From NCBI GenBank assembly GCA_025356335.1, contig JANXUF010000033.1, positions 1 to 64,000 on the forward strand: a stretch of DNA of 64,000 nt, written 5' to 3'. Source of the stretch: Actinomycetes bacterium. GTDB lineage: Bacteria; Actinomycetota; Acidimicrobiia; Acidimicrobiales; Ilumatobacteraceae. Within the stretch, counting starts at the first letter, position 1. Every line of letters starts with the position of its first letter. A model generated the notes under the pieces. The model saw nothing but the letters and a program-made list of their open reading frames with translations, did not search any database and was not told the DNA's origin. Positions 10,075-17,858 of this stretch are shown piece after piece. A program made the translations under genes and the position numbers.

Positions 10075-10488
10075 ATGATCAACACCACCAACACACTCAC
10101 CGAGAACGTCTGGCTGCTGCAGAACAAGCTCAACCCGTTCCCGGTCGCCGGTCAGCTCACATGGGACGGCAGCGAACTGTCGCTCGTGCTCGGTATCCCC
10201 GCCGCCGAGTCGTTCTCCGGATGGGTCGCCAAACGATTGAACGCCGACGCCGACACGCTCAAAGAGCGTCTCCGCAGCGGCGAATCGATCCAGCTGTTCC
10301 GCAGCAACCGCGAACAGATGTCAGTCAGCTGGCCGAAGTCGATGGCCGGCGCCGCGCTCGAGGTCGAGACGGGCGGGGCCGAATGGCTGATCTGCATGGA
10401 ATACCCGAGCGGCGGGGCGATCCTGCAAACCATCAACCTGCTCTCGGGACGCAAGAAGGCAAAGGCCTGGAAAGCTGCGCTCGACTGA
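10075..10488 (+). CDS. Conserved unknown soluble protein
   Basis: 137 residues from ATG 10075, preceded by AAGGACTGAAG as RBS. The sequence is soluble, with WLLQNKLNPFPVAGQLTWDG near the start and a Lys-rich end (SGRKKAKAWKAALD). The long ORF version from 9298 overlaps the lipoprotein gene in another frame and is rejected. No family is recognised. The stop codon lies inside the left arm of the long inverted repeat at 10487-10588, so its 3' end is probably structured. Confidence 0.65.
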   Translation: MINTTNTLTENVWLLQNKLNPFPVAGQLTWDGSELSLVLGIPAAESFSGWVAKRLNADADTLKERLRSGESIQLFRSNREQMSVSWPKSMAGAALEVETGGAEWLICMEYPSGGAILQTINLLSGRKKAKAWKAALD

Positions 10489-10588
10489 CAGGGTGCTGAA
10501 ATTCAGCAGGCGGATCGGCAGTTGGTCTCGATGACCGACGCTTCGCAGCGACAGCGGCCAGCCGAGCCCCCAATTTCGGCACCCTGTC
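10487..10588 (+). ncRNA. Candidate structured RNA or inverted-repeat element (17-bp outer helix)
   Basis: GACAGGGTGC-T-GAAATT (10487-10503) pairs with AATTTC-G-GCACCCTGTC (10572-10588): 16 Watson-Crick pairs and one T-G. The enclosed 68 nt hold a 7-bp hairpin (GTTGGTC/GACCGAC) and a 4-bp hairpin (CGCT-tcgc-AGCG). The left arm also forms a local dyad TGCTGAA-a-TTCAGCA (10494-10508), which excludes the outer helix. It lies between an unknown gene and the glycosyltransferase gene. It may be a cis-regulatory RNA, a terminator with unusual size, or a small inverted-repeat element; no target-site duplication is seen. Confidence 0.4.
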
Positions 10589-10652
10589 GAATCCAAGTCC
10601 AGTTGGCGCTTGGACTGAGCAAATACTGAGGTTCGGCGCGGATCGTACCTTC

Positions 10653-12791
10653 ATGGCTACGACACTGACCCCTCCGCTCACTGATCACCCCGGTCACCCC
10701 GGTCACCCCGATCACGGCGTGCTCGACGAGTCCCACGAGTCACCTCCGGGACGTCGACCCGACCCCGACAAGGTGCCGGACGATGGAGCCGGGCCGGGAT
10801 CCACCTCCCGGCTCCGGCGCCTCGTGCGCGGCCGTCCGGAGGATCCAGGTTGGGTCCGTCCGAGCGTCATCGGTGTGCTGGTCGCCACTGCCGTGCTGTA
10901 CATGTGGGGCCTCGGCGCCTCCGGATGGGCCAACAGTTTCTACACCGCAGCCGTGCAGGCCGGCACGAAGAGTTGGAAGGCAATGTTCTTCGGCTCCTCG
11001 GACGCTGCGAACTTCATCACCGTCGACAAGCCACCAGCGGCACTGTGGATCATGGAGATCTCCGCTCGCATCTTCGGGCTGAACTCCTGGAGCGTGCTCG
11101 TCCCGCAGGCGCTCGAAGGAGTCGCCGCTGTCGGCATCCTGTACACCACTGTTCGCCGGTGGTTCAAACCGTCTGCCGGCTTGATCGCCGCAGCCATCAT
11201 GGCTGTCACGCCGGTCGCCGCATTGATGTTCCGCTTCAACAATCCCGACGCTCTCCTCGTGCTGCTGTTGACGGCCGGTGCCTACTTCATGACACGAGCT
11301 GTCGAAGACGGCAGCACGAAGTGGTTGATGTTCGCCTTTTCTGCGGTCGGCTTCGGGTTCCTCACGAAGATGCTGCAGGCGCTGATCGTCGTCCCGGCGT
11401 TCGCCCTCGTCTACCTGTTCGCCGGCCCACCCAAGCTCGGCAAGCGCCTGTGGCAGCTCGTACTGTCGGGTGTTGCGCTGATCGTCTCCGCCGGCTGGTG
11501 GGTGGCGATCGTCGAGCTGTGGCCGAAGTCCAGCCGCCCGTACATCGGCGGTTCGACGGACAACAGCGTGCTCAACCTCGTGTTCGGCTACAACGGCTTC
11601 GGCAGGTTGACAGGCTCGGAGACGGGCAGTGTCGGAGGAGGCGTCGGCGGGGGCACCAGCATGTGGGGTGCAACCGGCTGGCTGCGGATGTTCAACAGTG
11701 AATTCGGCGGCCAGGCGTCATGGTTGCTGCCATCCGCACTGATCCTGCTCGTCGCCGGCCTGGTGCTGACATTCCGCAGGGCACGCACGAGCCGCACCCG
11801 TGCAGCATTCATCCTGTGGGGCGGTTGGCTCCTCGGCACGGCGATCACCTTCAGCCTCGGAAAAGGGATCATCCACCCGTACTACACCGTCGCCCTGGCG
11901 CCGGCGATCGGCGCGCTCGTCGGGATCGGTGCCGCCGTGTTCTGGAACCGTCGCAACACGCTCATCGGAAGAGCGGTGCTCGCTGCAACGCTTGGTGCTG
12001 CAGTCGTGTGGGCATACGAACTCCTCGATCGCACGCCGAACTGGAACCCGTGGTTGCGCTACGGCATCGTCGCCGTCGGCCTCGTCGGCGAGGTCGCTCT
12101 GCTCGCAGGCCCGAAGGTTCACAAGACCGTCGGCAAAATCGCCGTTGCAGCGGCACTGACTGCTGGCCTCGCCGGACCGACCGCGTACAGCATCGCGACC
12201 GCAGCAACTGCGCACACCGGTTCGATTCCCTCAGCTGGCCCGTCCGGAGGACGCGGCGGCTTCGGCGGCTTCGGCGGCGGCCCCGGCGGCTTCGGTGGCG
12301 GCCCCGGCGGCTTCGGTGGCCAGGGCGGACCCCCCACCGGCGCAACCGGGACTGCGACCGGGGGTACGGCCAGCACCCAAACCGGCGGTCCGAGCTTCGG
12401 TGGCGGTCAGGGTGGCTTCGGCGGTATCGGCGGCCTGCTCAACGCCACAGCGCCGAGCGCCGACGTCGTCACCGCGCTGCAGACCAACGCCGGCAACTAC
12501 ACGTGGGTCTTGGCAACGATCGGAGCCAACAATGGTGCCGGCTACCAGATTGCCAGCGGTGAGCCGGTGATGGCGATCGGTGGCTTCAACGGCACCGACG
12601 CCACTCCGACGCTGACGCAGTTCGAGAGCTACGTCACGGCTGGCAAGATTCACTACTTCGTCGCCGGAGGCACCGGTGGGAACTCCGGGACCTCGAGCCA
12701 GATCACGACCTGGGTGGAGGCGAACTTCAAGACCGTCACGATCGGCAGCACGACGTTCTACGACCTGACCTCACCAACGGCCGCCGCCTGA
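10653..12791 (+). CDS. GT39/ArnT-like polytopic membrane glycosyltransferase
   Basis: 712 residues. A Pro/His-rich cytoplasmic N-terminus (three 9-bp repeats encode HPGHPGHPD) leads into many membrane spans. The first periplasmic loop carries TVDKPPAALWIMEI, the conserved acidic/KPP signature of ArnT-like lipid-phosphosugar-dependent transferases, and FNNPDALLVLLLTA follows. After about residue 510 there is a Gly/Phe-rich linker (GGFGGGPGGFGG) and a C-terminal extracytoplasmic domain ending near TTFYDLTSPTAAA. Actinobacterial homologues transfer sugars from polyprenyl phosphate to cell-envelope targets; the acceptor is unknown. It is a monocistronic unit with a strong hairpin downstream. Confidence 0.85.
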   Translation: MATTLTPPLTDHPGHPGHPDHGVLDESHESPPGRRPDPDKVPDDGAGPGSTSRLRRLVRGRPEDPGWVRPSVIGVLVATAVLYMWGLGASGWANSFYTAAVQAGTKSWKAMFFGSSDAANFITVDKPPAALWIMEISARIFGLNSWSVLVPQALEGVAAVGILYTTVRRWFKPSAGLIAAAIMAVTPVAALMFRFNNPDALLVLLLTAGAYFMTRAVEDGSTKWLMFAFSAVGFGFLTKMLQALIVVPAFALVYLFAGPPKLGKRLWQLVLSGVALIVSAGWWVAIVELWPKSSRPYIGGSTDNSVLNLVFGYNGFGRLTGSETGSVGGGVGGGTSMWGATGWLRMFNSEFGGQASWLLPSALILLVAGLVLTFRRARTSRTRAAFILWGGWLLGTAITFSLGKGIIHPYYTVALAPAIGALVGIGAAVFWNRRNTLIGRAVLAATLGAAVVWAYELLDRTPNWNPWLRYGIVAVGLVGEVALLAGPKVHKTVGKIAVAAALTAGLAGPTAYSIATAATAHTGSIPSAGPSGGRGGFGGFGGGPGGFGGGPGGFGGQGGPPTGATGTATGGTASTQTGGPSFGGGQGGFGGIGGLLNATAPSADVVTALQTNAGNYTWVLATIGANNGAGYQIASGEPVMAIGGFNGTDATPTLTQFESYVTAGKIHYFVAGGTGGNSGTSSQITTWVEANFKTVTIGSTTFYDLTSPTAAA

Positions 12792-12836
12792 CCGTCGGGG
12801 AGCAATCCCGACCGATCGAGCAGTAGCCCACCGAAC

Positions 12837-12862
12837 AGGAGCGGCCCTCATGGGCCGCTCCT
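12837..12862 (+). terminator. Strong hairpin between convergent genes
   Basis: AGGAGCGGCCC and GGGCCGCTCCT form a perfect 11-bp stem with a TCAT loop, 45 nt after the glycosyltransferase stop and before the end of the reverse SRPBCC gene. It has no T-tract but is well placed as a bidirectional terminator. Confidence 0.7.
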
Positions 12863-12921
12863 GCGGCGTTTCCGGGACCCAACCGTCGCAGACGGACCAC
12901 CAAAGGACCGCCGGAGGGGGG

Positions 12922-13380
12922 TCAACGGGCGAGCAGCTTTTCGATGCGTTCCAACGTCGACGTCATTGCTTTGCGGGTGGCAGAACGCATCGGTGCCACC
13001 GCCGATTTGACCCGTTCTTCGCTGATGTCCCACGATTCCCTGACGAGTGTGCCATCGCCCTGCGGCACGAGTTCGTACCGCCAGATCCGCCCACCGATAA
13101 CCTTGCCGAGGAGTGCGACGTTCGGTCGTGTCTGCCACGCCAGCAAGCGATTCTCCTCGTATTCGATCACCGTGCTGATCATCTTGTACGGCAACAGTCC
13201 GATCTTCATGTCCATCCCGAAACTTGCTCCGAGCGCCAGATGGTCTGGCACCGTATTTGCCTGCTGGACCGTCCCGGAGCCATCGAACTCGTGATGGCGC
13301 CGCGGATCGGCGATCAGCGCGAAGATCTTCTCGGCGGGCACCGGCATCAACCGCTCGACCGTCTCGACATCGTTGCTCAT
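12922..13380 (-). CDS. SRPBCC-fold (START/polyketide cyclase-like) protein
   Basis: 152 residues. VERLMPVPAEKIFALIADPRRHHEFDGSG is the usual opening of the family, and GTLVRESWDIS followed by a C-terminal amphipathic helix (MTSTLERIEKLLAR) fits the helix-grip fold, which binds hydrophobic ligands. The specific ligand is unknown. The start at 13380 has GAGG about 6 nt upstream. It may be cotranscribed with the upstream RpiR gene, 60 bp away. Confidence 0.8.
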   Translation of the reverse strand: MSNDVETVERLMPVPAEKIFALIADPRRHHEFDGSGTVQQANTVPDHLALGASFGMDMKIGLLPYKMISTVIEYEENRLLAWQTRPNVALLGKVIGGRIWRYELVPQGDGTLVRESWDISEERVKSAVAPMRSATRKAMTSTLERIEKLLAR

Positions 13381-13440
13381 CGGGTGCCTCGTTCCTCATC
13401 GTGCCAGTTGGCGTTCCCGCATGTCTAGCCCATGTCCAGT

Positions 13441-14295
13441 TCAGCCCAGGTCGCGGAGTGCTCCTGCACGTTGCCATGCCATTTCGAGGCGATCCAACCG
13501 CTGTGCCGCCGACTTCTTCAGCCGGGCGGCGGCGGCGGTCACGATGGCGTTGAGCAACGCCAAGGTGCCGACGTGGCTGTCGAACGGTCCCGCGCCGGCA
13601 GCGGCGACGGTGAAGGCGGCGACAGCGTTTTCGGCGATCGGCGAGAGCGCGCTGTCCGAGAGGGCGATCACCTCGATCTCGTGCTCACGCGCCCAACGCA
13701 ACGCCTCGACCGTCCAGCGGTCGTAGCGGCGAAGATCGATGGCCACCACCACGTCGCCGGGGCTGAGCAGCGCCAGTTCCCGGAGTACCGCGACCTCGTT
13801 GCCGTCGATCAGCGTCACACCACCCCGTAGCGAGCCGAGTTCGCCGGTGAAATGGGTGGCGATGCCACGGGATGCTTCCCCCGACAGCACGCCGATGCGC
13901 TTCGCGGGATCGACGAGATGGGTGACGGCGATCTCGAAGCCTGCATGACGTGACTGTTCGAGCGTCGCGTGGAGGTTCTCCAATTCGGTGGCAAGCGTCC
14001 TGCCGATGACGTCGTCAGGAGCCGGCTCGCGAATGCGTTGGGCTGCTGGGCGCAGTCGCTTACCCAGTTCGGTTTGGACGGCGTCCTGCAGGCCGGTGAA
14101 TCCGTCGTAGCCGAGCTTGGTCGCCAGCCGAACGACGGTGGCAGCGCCTGCCTGTGACTCCGCAGCCAATTCGGCGACGGTTCCGAAGGCGATGAGTTCC
14201 GGACGGGTCAGCACCTGGTGGGCGACGCGGCGCTCTGCAGGAGTCAGCAGCTCGGCAAGTTCGGCGACCCGGCCGGCGACATCCACATTCCGCAT
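13441..14295 (-). CDS. MurR/RpiR-family transcriptional regulator
   Basis: 284 residues. The N-terminal 75 residues are an HTH_6 domain (LTPAERRVAHQVL, then ATVVRLATKLGYDGFTGLQ) and the rest is a SIS sugar-isomerase-like domain (KRIGVLSGEAS, then GDVVVAIDLRRYDRWTVEAL and VIALSDSALSPIAENA). Family members sense phosphosugars or small metabolites. It is divergent from the Fe(II)/2OG oxygenase, and a perfect GGAATA-tc-TATTCC dyad lies in between, next to the oxygenase -10 box. It is therefore the likely regulator of that gene. Confidence 0.85.
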   Translation of the reverse strand: MRNVDVAGRVAELAELLTPAERRVAHQVLTRPELIAFGTVAELAAESQAGAATVVRLATKLGYDGFTGLQDAVQTELGKRLRPAAQRIREPAPDDVIGRTLATELENLHATLEQSRHAGFEIAVTHLVDPAKRIGVLSGEASRGIATHFTGELGSLRGGVTLIDGNEVAVLRELALLSPGDVVVAIDLRRYDRWTVEALRWAREHEIEVIALSDSALSPIAENAVAAFTVAAAGAGPFDSHVGTLALLNAIVTAAAARLKKSAAQRLDRLEMAWQRAGALRDLG

Positions 14296-14349
14296 CGTAG
14301 GACGTCGCGGCGACCGGCGCTGACGCTTTCAGCATGCCAGGAGGACGCT

Positions 14350-14363
14350 GGAATATCTATTCC
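14350..14363. promoter_or_regulatory. Probable RpiR operator GGAATA-tc-TATTCC
   Basis: A perfect 6-bp dyad with a 2-nt centre. It overlaps the -35 position of the TATAAT promoter at 14372, so binding here would block or control the oxygenase. RpiR proteins usually bind such short inverted repeats in divergent regions. Confidence 0.65.
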
Positions 14364-14371
14364 GAATCTGC

Positions 14372-14377
14372 TATAAT
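14372..14377 (+). promoter_or_regulatory. -10 box TATAAT of the oxygenase gene
   Basis: A consensus TATAAT, rare in this GC-rich window, lies 39 nt before the ATG. The -35 region (TGGAAT) is poor and overlaps the RpiR dyad, suggesting activation or tight repression. Confidence 0.65.
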
Positions 14378-14415
14378 TGGCTCCTGTATTCCATTCGACG
14401 AGGGGGTTTTCTGCC

Positions 14416-15375
14416 ATGCTCAGCACGACGCTGCTCCACCCGCTACCACGCACTCTCGATGTCGGTGATCTCGACATCGACCTCGGACACGCTCCCGTCG
14501 ATTGGGATCGTGCCGTTTCGGCTGCCGGACACGCCGGGCGCTTCCTGCCTGGAGGACTGCACGACGCGCTCGTCGACTTCACGGACAGCGGCGAAGTCAG
14601 CGGAGCACTGCTGATCCGCGGCCTGCCGGTCGGCGAACTGCCGCTCACCCCGCAGACGCCCACATCTGCAACCTCAAAGTTCGATCGCATCAGCGAGATG
14701 GTGCTGTTGACGATCGCCCGCCGTCTCGGCCAGCCCGTCGGCTACGAGCCCGAACTCGGCGGTGAACTCGTCCAGAACATCCTGCCGGTCCAGGGGACGG
14801 AGGCCCGTCAGATCAGCACGTCCTCGAAGGTCGAGCTGATGTTCCATACGGAGGCAGCATTCCATCCGCACCGCCCCCGCTACCTCGTGCTGCTGTGCCT
14901 CCGCGGGGACCGCGACGGCATCGCCAGGACCACGCTGTCGTCCATCCGCGTCGTCAGCGAACTGCTACCGGCGGCTGTTCGCAACGTGCTGTTCGAGCCG
15001 AGGTTCCGCACCGCTGTCGACGAGTCCTACCTGCACGGCGCAGAGAGCTATCTCGGCGAACCGGTTGCCGTGCTGAGCGGGGATCCGGTGAACCCGACGA
15101 TGGTGTTCGACGCCGATCTGATGGTCGGCGTCGACATCGTTGCCGAGGCCGCGCTGCGGGCGCTCGGCGAGGCTACAGCCGCCTGCCATACCGGCGTCGT
15201 GCTGACCGCTGGCGATGTGCTGGTCATCGACAACAACTGCGCCGTCCATGGACGCACTCCCTTCGCGCCGAGGTTCGACGGTCGCGATCGCTGGCTACAG
15301 CGCACCTTTGTCGTCGCCGACCTGGCGCCGAGCGCAGCAGAACGAATCGGCAGGGTCATCAACACCCGCTTCTGA
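14416..15375 (+). CDS. Fe(II)/2-oxoglutarate-dependent oxygenase of the clavaminate synthase/asparagine oxygenase type
   Basis: 319 residues. The HTE of MFHTEAAFHPHRPRY is the HxD/E half of the iron triad, and AVHGRTPFAPRFDGRDRW carries the distal His and the Arg that binds 2-oxoglutarate. This pattern is that of clavaminate synthase, L-asparagine oxygenase and arginine beta-hydroxylases, which hydroxylate free amino acids. No peptide-synthetase gene is nearby, so the substrate is open. ATG 14416 is chosen because AGGGGG sits 9 nt upstream; the TTG at 14377 lies inside the -10 box. RpiR control suggests induction by a sugar phosphate or similar metabolite. Confidence 0.85.
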   Translation: MLSTTLLHPLPRTLDVGDLDIDLGHAPVDWDRAVSAAGHAGRFLPGGLHDALVDFTDSGEVSGALLIRGLPVGELPLTPQTPTSATSKFDRISEMVLLTIARRLGQPVGYEPELGGELVQNILPVQGTEARQISTSSKVELMFHTEAAFHPHRPRYLVLLCLRGDRDGIARTTLSSIRVVSELLPAAVRNVLFEPRFRTAVDESYLHGAESYLGEPVAVLSGDPVNPTMVFDADLMVGVDIVAEAALRALGEATAACHTGVVLTAGDVLVIDNNCAVHGRTPFAPRFDGRDRWLQRTFVVADLAPSAAERIGRVINTRF

Positions 15376-15402
15376 GGCAGTTGGCCCGTCGGGCGTTTGG
15401 CG

Positions 15403-15690
15403 CTACTTGATGACGTCGACCTTGGCGATGTGTGCTGCAGAGAACCACGAAGGGATGCCTTGGGAGAGGTTTGCCCGTCCGGGCGACGCCAAGTAGTCCG
15501 CCTCGACGGCGTCGAAATCGCCCTCGTGGCTGACGGCCCACGTGAACTCGCTCGATTCGCGGTTGAGATAGGCGAACTCCACCTTGAAGCCGAACTCACC
15601 CCGCACAGCGAGCACATCGTCGAACCAGGCGAGGAACTGGTCGACCACCTCGGGATAGAGCTCATAGCGGCGAAGTTGCACGGTCGTCAT
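15403..15690 (-). CDS. NIPSNAP-family small protein
   Basis: 95 residues beginning MTTVQLRRYELYPEVVDQFL, the typical NIPSNAP opening, and retaining FKVEFAYLNRESSEFTWAVS. These are dimeric ferredoxin-like (EthD/ABM type) proteins of uncertain role. TAGAAC (15698-15703) ends 7 nt before the ATG, indicating a leaderless transcript. It converges on the oxygenase gene across 27 bp. Confidence 0.8.
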   Translation of the reverse strand: MTTVQLRRYELYPEVVDQFLAWFDDVLAVRGEFGFKVEFAYLNRESSEFTWAVSHEGDFDAVEADYLASPGRANLSQGIPSWFSAAHIAKVDVIK

Positions 15691-15716
15691 CGACCACGTT
15701 CTACACCCTCATCAGC

Positions 15717-16658
15717 TCATGCATTGGGATCGAGCAGCAGTTTGCCGCCGGCGCGTCGCTGCAGAATCCGCGAGAAGGCCTCGTCGGCATCCTCCAACGG
15801 CAGAACATCGCCGAGACGGATGCGCAACGAACCGTCTGCCATCATCGCCAGCAACGTCGACAGCACCTGGCGTTCGTCGGCGGGCGATCCAAGGATGCCA
15901 GAGTAACCGAAGATACTGACCGCCTTGCGGTACATCTGGCGCATGTTGAATGTGACCTGCTCGTTCTCCGACGTCCCGTACACGACGAGGCGGCCGCGGT
16001 TGGACAATGATGTCACCACTGCATCGGTGTACGCACCGCCGAGAGGGTCGAGGACGAGCGTCGGAGCGAAATCGGCGAGCCGAGTCGCAAGGCCCTCAGC
16101 CCCGGACACCACGACGTGATCTGCACCATCACCGGTGATCACCGCAGCGTTGGCGTCCGATCCTGTCTGGCCCCACACCGTCGCTCCGGCGGCTTTGGCC
16201 AACTGCACGGCCACGGAACCGACACCACCACTTGCCCCGAGGACGACGACCCGGTCGTCCGGCTGGACCGATCCGCGTGTATGCAATGCATGCCATGCCG
16301 TGATCCCGACAACTGCGAGCCCGGCCACCTGTCTCAGATCGACGCCGCTCGGGAGCTGCAGCACCGAGTCGGATGGAACGCTCGCCCGGTCGCGGAACAG
16401 GCCCTGTCGGGAGAACCCGAGGCCGCCTCCGCGCACGAGCACCGGCTGTCCATCGACATGGCCGGATGCCTCCGAACCGGGAATCCACGGCAGATTCGCG
16501 CCCGCCATCCCCGGACTGCCATGACTGATCCACACATCGAGCGGGTTGACCGACGCGTACGCGATATCGACGAGCACCTCGCCGTCCGCGGCGACAGGGT
16601 CCTCCAACGAATCCAACTGCAAGGTCCCACCAATGTCGTGAAGTCGAGCGGCGCGCAT
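15717..16658 (-). CDS. MDR-superfamily NADPH:quinone oxidoreductase-like protein
   Basis: 313 residues. The GroES-like N-terminal half (VDIAYASVNPLDVWISHG) lacks the zinc ligands, and the nucleotide-binding signature GASGGVGSVAVQLAKAAGA is intact, so it belongs to the zinc-free quinone oxidoreductase branch using NADPH. Substrates in this branch are quinones, enones or enoyl thioesters. TACCGT (16665-16670) ends 6 nt before the ATG. The 480-aa ORF on the other register (16129-17571) is a shadow. It is 26 bp downstream of NIPSNAP but each seems to have its own promoter. Confidence 0.85.
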   Translation of the reverse strand: MRAARLHDIGGTLQLDSLEDPVAADGEVLVDIAYASVNPLDVWISHGSPGMAGANLPWIPGSEASGHVDGQPVLVRGGGLGFSRQGLFRDRASVPSDSVLQLPSGVDLRQVAGLAVVGITAWHALHTRGSVQPDDRVVVLGASGGVGSVAVQLAKAAGATVWGQTGSDANAAVITGDGADHVVVSGAEGLATRLADFAPTLVLDPLGGAYTDAVVTSLSNRGRLVVYGTSENEQVTFNMRQMYRKAVSIFGYSGILGSPADERQVLSTLLAMMADGSLRIRLGDVLPLEDADEAFSRILQRRAGGKLLLDPNA

Positions 16659-16759
16659 ACGTCAACGGTAACGCCGTCCCGAGTCGACGCGCTGCCGTGG
16701 CTCCGTCCGCCATCTGCGCGCTCTCCGTCCCCCGCAGCTCGTGGACGTCGCTCTGCGCC

Positions 16760-16807
16760 AGAGAGTTCTGCTGCCAGAGAGCTCTGCTGCCAGAGAGTTC
16801 TGCTGCC
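16760..16807 (+). repeat. Three tandem 16-bp repeats upstream of the PAP2 gene
   Basis: AGAGAGTTCTGCTGCC is repeated three times without gaps (the middle unit has one change, giving the palindrome AGAGCTCT). The array ends one base before TAGAAT, the -10 box of the next gene, so it occupies the position of a -35 and activator or repressor site. Confidence 0.85.
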
Positions 16808-16808
16808 A

Positions 16809-16814
16809 TAGAAT
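16809..16814 (+). promoter_or_regulatory. -10 box TAGAAT for a leaderless PAP2 transcript
   Basis: TAGAAT ends exactly 7 nt before ATG 16822. The same distance is seen at 1894, 22001, 24793, 29583 and 37442, so transcription probably begins at the start codon. Confidence 0.65.
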
Positions 16815-16821
16815 CGAACAA

Positions 16822-17667
16822 ATGTGGCTCGACCCGACGATTGCCGCGCAGATGGCTGCGTGCCTGCTCCTCGTCGTGCTCATCATCCGCCTGGCGCACC
16901 GACCGTCGCTGAATCCCGTGGTCGCAGTCGCCCGTGAAGCGACCATCGTGCTGGCCCTTTACGCCCTCTGGCAGTACGTGCACGAACATGCCGTCACCAA
17001 GATCGCCGGGGCGACAGAACATGCGCTCGACGTCTGGCACTTCGAGCAACGACTGCATTTCCCCAGCGAACTGACGCTGATGAGAGCATTCCTGCACGTG
17101 CGCTGGTTCATGCAGTTCCTCAACGTCTACTACGCCGTCGTTCACGTCCCGGCCGTGGGGATCATGTTGCTGTGGGTCTTCATCCGCCATCGCCATCGGT
17201 ACGCGTCGATGCGCAACGCGCTCGCGCTGTTGACGGCCGGCTGCCTCGTACTGCAGACGATTCCGGTCGCTCCCCCACGCCTGATGCCGCAACTCGGCTT
17301 CGTCGATGTCGCCGAGATCCTCAAGATGTCGGTGTACGGCACGGGCGGCAGCGGCGTGTCGAATCAGTTGGCGGCGATGCCGTCGCTGCACGTCGGATGG
17401 GCGTTGCTGGTGGGCTGGGCAGTCGTGTCGATCAGTACGAGCAAGCGACGGTGGTGGGTGCTGATGCATCCGGCGCTGACGATTCTCGCCGTCACGGCAA
17501 CGGCCAATCACTGGTGGCTCGACGGTGTCGTCGCCGGCATGATCCTCGCCCTCATTCTCGTACTGCAGCACGCCCTGACACCGTTCTATCTGCGTCTCAA
17601 GGCGAGGTTCTCCCTGACCCGACCGACCGAACTCGCACCGCAGCCGGAGACCGCCAGCATCAGCTGA
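16822..17667 (+). CDS. PAP2-superfamily membrane phosphatase/inositolphosphotransferase-like
   Basis: 281 residues with about six membrane spans. AAMPSLHVGWALL and NHWWLDGVVAG are the second and third PAP2 signature motifs, with the two catalytic histidines; the arrangement resembles Aur1/Ipt1-type proteins that act on lipid phosphates. It probably hydrolyses or transfers a phosphate group at the outer membrane face; the lipid is unknown. ATG 16822 is supported by the leaderless -10 box; the longer ORF from 16741 would translate the 16-bp repeat array. A strong hairpin overlaps its stop codon. Confidence 0.85.
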   Translation: MWLDPTIAAQMAACLLLVVLIIRLAHRPSLNPVVAVAREATIVLALYALWQYVHEHAVTKIAGATEHALDVWHFEQRLHFPSELTLMRAFLHVRWFMQFLNVYYAVVHVPAVGIMLLWVFIRHRHRYASMRNALALLTAGCLVLQTIPVAPPRLMPQLGFVDVAEILKMSVYGTGGSGVSNQLAAMPSLHVGWALLVGWAVVSISTSKRRWWVLMHPALTILAVTATANHWWLDGVVAGMILALILVLQHALTPFYLRLKARFSLTRPTELAPQPETASIS

Positions 17668-17682
17668 GGCGATGCTGGCGGT
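17650..17682 (+). terminator. Hairpin overlapping the PAP2 stop codon
   Basis: ACCGCCAGCATC and GATGCTGGCGGT form a perfect 12-bp stem with a 9-nt loop that contains the TGA. TCTTC follows. It is a likely intrinsic terminator, although the T-tract is short. Confidence 0.7.
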
Positions 17683-17696
17683 TCTTCGGCCCGTTT

Positions 17697-17714
17697 GCCG
17701 CCAATATTGGCGGC
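17697..17714. promoter_or_regulatory. 18-bp perfect palindrome GCCGCCAATATTGGCGGC
   Basis: A gapless palindrome lies between the PAP2 terminator and the transporter promoter. It could be a repressor or activator operator; no gene in the window clearly matches it. Confidence 0.5.
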
Positions 17715-17774
17715 GTGGTGGACTCAGTTTGGTTTTGGAGTGGGGGATGTGTGGTCAGACGTGCCTCCTGACAC

Positions 17775-17842
17775 ATACGAAACACTTGCGTTCCGTAAAG
17801 CATCGGCGTACGTTCAATACGAAACGAAAAGATACCGTTTCG
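17775..17842 (+). promoter_or_regulatory. Transporter promoter with TetR-type operators
   Basis: TTGCGT (17786-17791), 17 bp, TACGTT (17809-17814) make a good promoter. ATACGAAAC occurs at 17775 and again at 17817, one copy just above the -35 and one at +1. The second copy is part of a dyad CGAAACG-N9-CGTTTCG (17820-17842). The TetR gene after the transporter is the obvious ligand-responsive repressor. Confidence 0.65.
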
Positions 17843-17858
17843 GAAAGGTGCGACGAAG

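Noticed and set aside
10487-10588. Insertion element or MITE
   Set aside because: Terminal inverted repeats are present, but no target duplication and no second copy is visible in the window; left as structured RNA candidate instead.
16129-17571. 480-aa ORF on the minus strand
   Set aside because: It overlaps a complete quinone oxidoreductase and a PAP2 gene; composition is Arg/Gly/His-rich and no motif is found, so it is a GC-rich shadow.
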